Below, one piece after another: positions 61,215-64,000 of a stretch of 64,000 nucleotides of DNA (position 1 is its first letter; every line of letters starts with the position of its first letter). Below the pieces are notes generated by a model. The model had not been told where the DNA came from and did no database searches. It saw only the letters and a list, made by a program, of their open reading frames with translations. The stretch covers positions 18,891,745 through 18,955,744 of the forward strand of contig OY848917.1 in NCBI GenBank assembly GCA_963693285.1. The letters are read 5' to 3'. Origin of the DNA: Xestospongia muta. Its lineage: Eukaryota; Porifera; Demospongiae; Haplosclerida; Petrosiidae. A program made the translations under genes and the position numbers.

Positions 61215-63723
61215 ATGGACAAAGAAAGAACAATGATGGAACATCTAAAGATGGAAAAGTATATTTTGAGCAGTAAGATGAGGACAAGAAAATGAACCTG
61301 TGCTATCTTTCTCTCTCCCTCTCTCTGTCTCTTTCTCTCTCTCTCTCTCTAGAGGACAAGTAAATTAACCTGTGCTGTCTCTGTTTCTCCATTTGTCTGT
61401 CCGTCTCTCTCTTTCAGTAATAACGATAATAATGGTATGAAAGTTACCCTCAATAGGTGCACATGTACCCTCTATCTGTCTTTGTCTCTCTCTCTCCTTC
61501 CACTTCCCCAGATCTAAAGGATATGGTCTATATATACCAGTCCATCTTTATGTACACCAATAACACATATATGTCTGACTTCCATATAAGGTTAAAATTT
61601 GTACTATAAATAGCAACATGGTATTAATAGCAACACAGACTGTTCTATTAATAGGTACATACATTTCTAGTATTGTTGACATTGTTTTTAAAACAATAGC
61701 ATGATTATTACATTGATATATAATTAAATCAATAGGTTTATATTAATGATGATAAATGCACTTTAAAGTTCCACAGAATGTATGTTTTTATAACTCTCTG
61801 TTAATTTATTTTATTTCATATTTTAGTATTTTTTCAGTATTTTTTATTCTCTTTTTTATGGTTTGTTAACTTCTTAAAAAAACATTTTAAATGTAAAATT
61901 TGTCAACAGTCAATCATTTTTACTTCAGTTCAAAAAAACAAAAATCTAGCTTAACTTGTTTCATGAAAATGAATTAGTTTAGAATTGAGTTTTTTTATTA
62001 AACAACTACAATGAAACTAAAATTTTGCAATAGGTTTTGTTTATTTTATTATTACACATTATTATATCAATATAGATCATTTTTCTTTTAGTTTTACAAA
62101 AAAAATAAACTATTTTTACTAATTATTAGGTAAACTAACTTTATTAATTATTTAGTTTGTATTATATTATCGTTAATTTTTAGACAAAATTAATAACGTT
62201 TTTAATAATAATATTAAATTGGTGGTTGTAAAGATAATAATACCTTATCCCTGAACGTATCCCTGAAGGTATGTGTCCATTTAGTTATTTCTACATCCAT
62301 TCATTAGTTTATATGTCCATTTAGTCATCTATGCATTCACTTTATATATCTATTATTTCATTTATATATATTCATTCTCTATTAGTTGTTTCTAAAAAAA
62401 AGGAGACAATAGCTAATGAATTAAGAGATACATTACAAGAGGCATCTCTTCATAGACCTCAAATTAAGCCATGTCTGGTTCTACAATCTTGTTCTACTTC
62501 TCCTCATCAATCTGGTACTACTTGATCTCTTATCAGTAAGTTTTGAAGGCCACACCTACCTCAACTGCAGGGAAGTCTCAGAAACCAGAAAGAAGTAACT
62601 GGAGGTAATATTCATCCATCTATTCTTGCATTCATATTTAATCTGTCCATTTATACAGATACACCCTCTGCAAAACCTTATAAGCTTCCAAAGTAGATGC
62701 TAAGCCCCACCCATCTTCTCGACAAGACTCCAAAGGGTCACAACATGTTAATAGTTTAATGTAGCAATTGTTCCCTTACATGTTAATAGTTTATAATAAC
62801 TATAACTGTTGTATTTTTAACTAATATAATATTCATTGCTACAAGTTGATCTATCAATCAATGTATGCATCCATTTCCAAATTCATATGTCCATTGCTTA
62901 TCTTTCTCTATATCTATTTCAATTCTGGTTAGGTATAGAGCTAGATTATTCTTGTGGTATATATGACAGTGCCAAAGGAGGAAAGAATACTTCAAATGTC
63001 AACCTAACCAAGGTATCTTTGTCCTACCATCAAAGGTTAGTAAAATTATCAGTAAAGATACTATTGACCTGCCAAGCTCTGGAGGTAGTTGTTCTCCATC
63101 TCCTAATCCCCCAGTCTCAACTCTAACCAATACAAGGAGAAGACACTAACACCCAATAGTGCTAGGTAAGATGGATGGATAGACTAAACAGATGGATGAA
63201 TGGTCCAGTTGTTGGAAAAGCCATTATTTATTTTTCATTTTTAGTATGTCCACTCTTCCTTCCAAGAGTTATTCAAGTTTTACTTCTCCTGTTTCCACGT
63301 CTCTCTTTTCAGCTATAGCACCTGATGTCATAAGTGAAAAAGTATATATGAATCCATCTATATCTGTATGTGTCCATTTGATTATCTGTATGTCTATTTG
63401 TTCTCTATCTATCCATTTTAGAGTATGAATGTTTTGTTAACAAAGAGAAAGGAACAGTTCAATATATTATTGGTCATACTGACTTTGGTCTGGGGGTGTG
63501 GCTTGGAGTGGAATTTAGAAAAGCAAGTCAGTTTCCTTTACTATTCTAACTCTCTCTCTCTTTCTCTCTTTCTCTCTTTCTCTCTTTAGGTGGTAAAAAT
63601 GATGGCAGTGTTAATGGTAAACATTACTTTTCCTGTAAACCTAAGTATGATATTTCTGTTAAACCTGAAAAGGCTACACATCGTGGTATTAACTGTGCCA
63701 AGTTACTAAGAATAGACAAGTAG
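61215..63723 (+). CDS. CLIP4-like CAP-Gly protein
   Basis: CAP-Gly domains bind the EEY/F tails of tubulin and EB proteins. Three are traceable. The last is clear: exons 63422-63526 and 63590-63723 give KGTVQYIIGHTDFGLGVWLG, then SGKNDGSVNGKHYFSCKPKY, ending THRGINCAKLLRIDK and a stop, very like the third CAP-Gly domain and C-terminus of CLIP4. A second spans 62933-63035 (GIELDYSCGIYDS...GGK, then EYFKCQPNQGIFVLPSK), but the halves are one base out of frame. A first is only half a domain, exon 61215-61272 (NNDGTSKDGKVYFE). Possible linker exons lie at about 62386-62525 (KKKETIANELRDTLQEA) and 63244-63344 (Ser-rich, STLPSKSYSSFTSPVS). The frameshift may be a sequencing error or a sign of decay. 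Upstream ankyrin repeats, if any, were not seen. Confidence 0.65.
61300..61505. repeat. CT-rich microsatellite tracts
   Basis: Three CTCTCT tracts (about 61309-61351, 61390-61425 and 61480-61505). The first two follow a duplicated segment, GAGGACAAG...TTAACCTGTGCT, showing a local tandem duplication. Intronic in the CAP-Gly gene. Confidence 0.75.
61550..62280. other. AT-rich intron
   Basis: Probable intron of the CAP-Gly gene; several poly-T and TTTA runs, nothing else seen. Confidence 0.5.
63551..63589 (+). repeat. (TCTCTT)n tract serving as a polypyrimidine tract
   Basis: A CT microsatellite runs directly into the acceptor TAG before the last CAP-Gly exon at 63590, so the repeat also acts as the splice pyrimidine tract. 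Confidence 0.7.
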
Positions 63724-64000
63724 TTACTATAAATAGTTACAGGTTATAGTGCATGATGACATCACAATTCTCATGTCTTGTCAGTTCAGTTGTATTTTAT
63801 TTTATTTCTTCTTTAAAAGTATTTGTATTATTTAACATGTCATATCAATATATTTATTGATGTATTTTATTACTTCAGTAGTCAATAAGAACTATAGACT
63901 ACAACTTGTAGTACTACTTCTATACATTTAAATACAATATAATAATGTATATATTAAATGTGTGGAGGTAGGATATGTTCACTGTTTATGATGTACTTTT
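63724..64000. other. 3' flank of the CAP-Gly gene
   Basis: AT-rich sequence after the stop codon, with no perfect AATAAA close by. No further gene. Confidence 0.4.

Overview
The window is nuclear DNA from an animal. It is AT-rich, its introns are short (48-110 bp in several genes) with GT-AG ends, and its genes are sparse among many transposon relics. The domain content (M16 insulysin-type protease, CLIP4-like CAP-Gly protein, SAM-domain protein, NYN-plus-CCCH protein, Mag-type Gypsy element) fits an early-branching metazoan such as a demosponge. That assignment is inference; nothing in the sequence names the species.

Layout. 1-435: first two exons of a ZSWIM1/3-like gene. 1071-3399 (minus): decayed DNA-transposase-like gene. 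3689-10557: satellite array of 153-bp monomers interrupted twice by the same 1.7-kb Gypsy fragment (gag plus protease), because a 2,728-bp block was duplicated. 11085-11700: older satellite relative. 13.9-18.9, 31.4-38.6, 39.8-42.1 and 43.5-50.6 kb: four direct copies of a segmental duplication, each carrying the same small, unrecognised exon family. 21.5-27.0 kb: NYN-nuclease/CCCH gene split by a complete, very young Gypsy retrotransposon with identical LTRs and a 5-bp target duplication. 26.8-29.3 kb: C2H2/CACTA-like transposase gene sharing a 113-bp divergent promoter with a SAM-domain gene. 29.5-31.4 kb: relics of a YqaJ-type element, a hAT element and a Tc1/mariner element. 42.3 kb: pogo/Tigger relic. 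50862-60463 (minus): a 13-exon gene for a 1,693-residue insulin-degrading-enzyme-like protease carried on a long Ser/Thr-rich stalk; one intron is filled by a minisatellite made from copies of its own 5' splice site. 61.2-63.7 kb: CAP-Gly protein resembling CLIP4, head-to-head with the protease gene.

The clearest cellular genes are the M16 protease, the CAP-Gly gene, the SAM gene and the interrupted NYN gene. The most interesting signals are the mucin-like M16 fusion with a changed substrate-binding residue, the splice-donor minisatellite, the young Gypsy insertion inside a Regnase-like gene, and the tandemly amplified unknown exon family.
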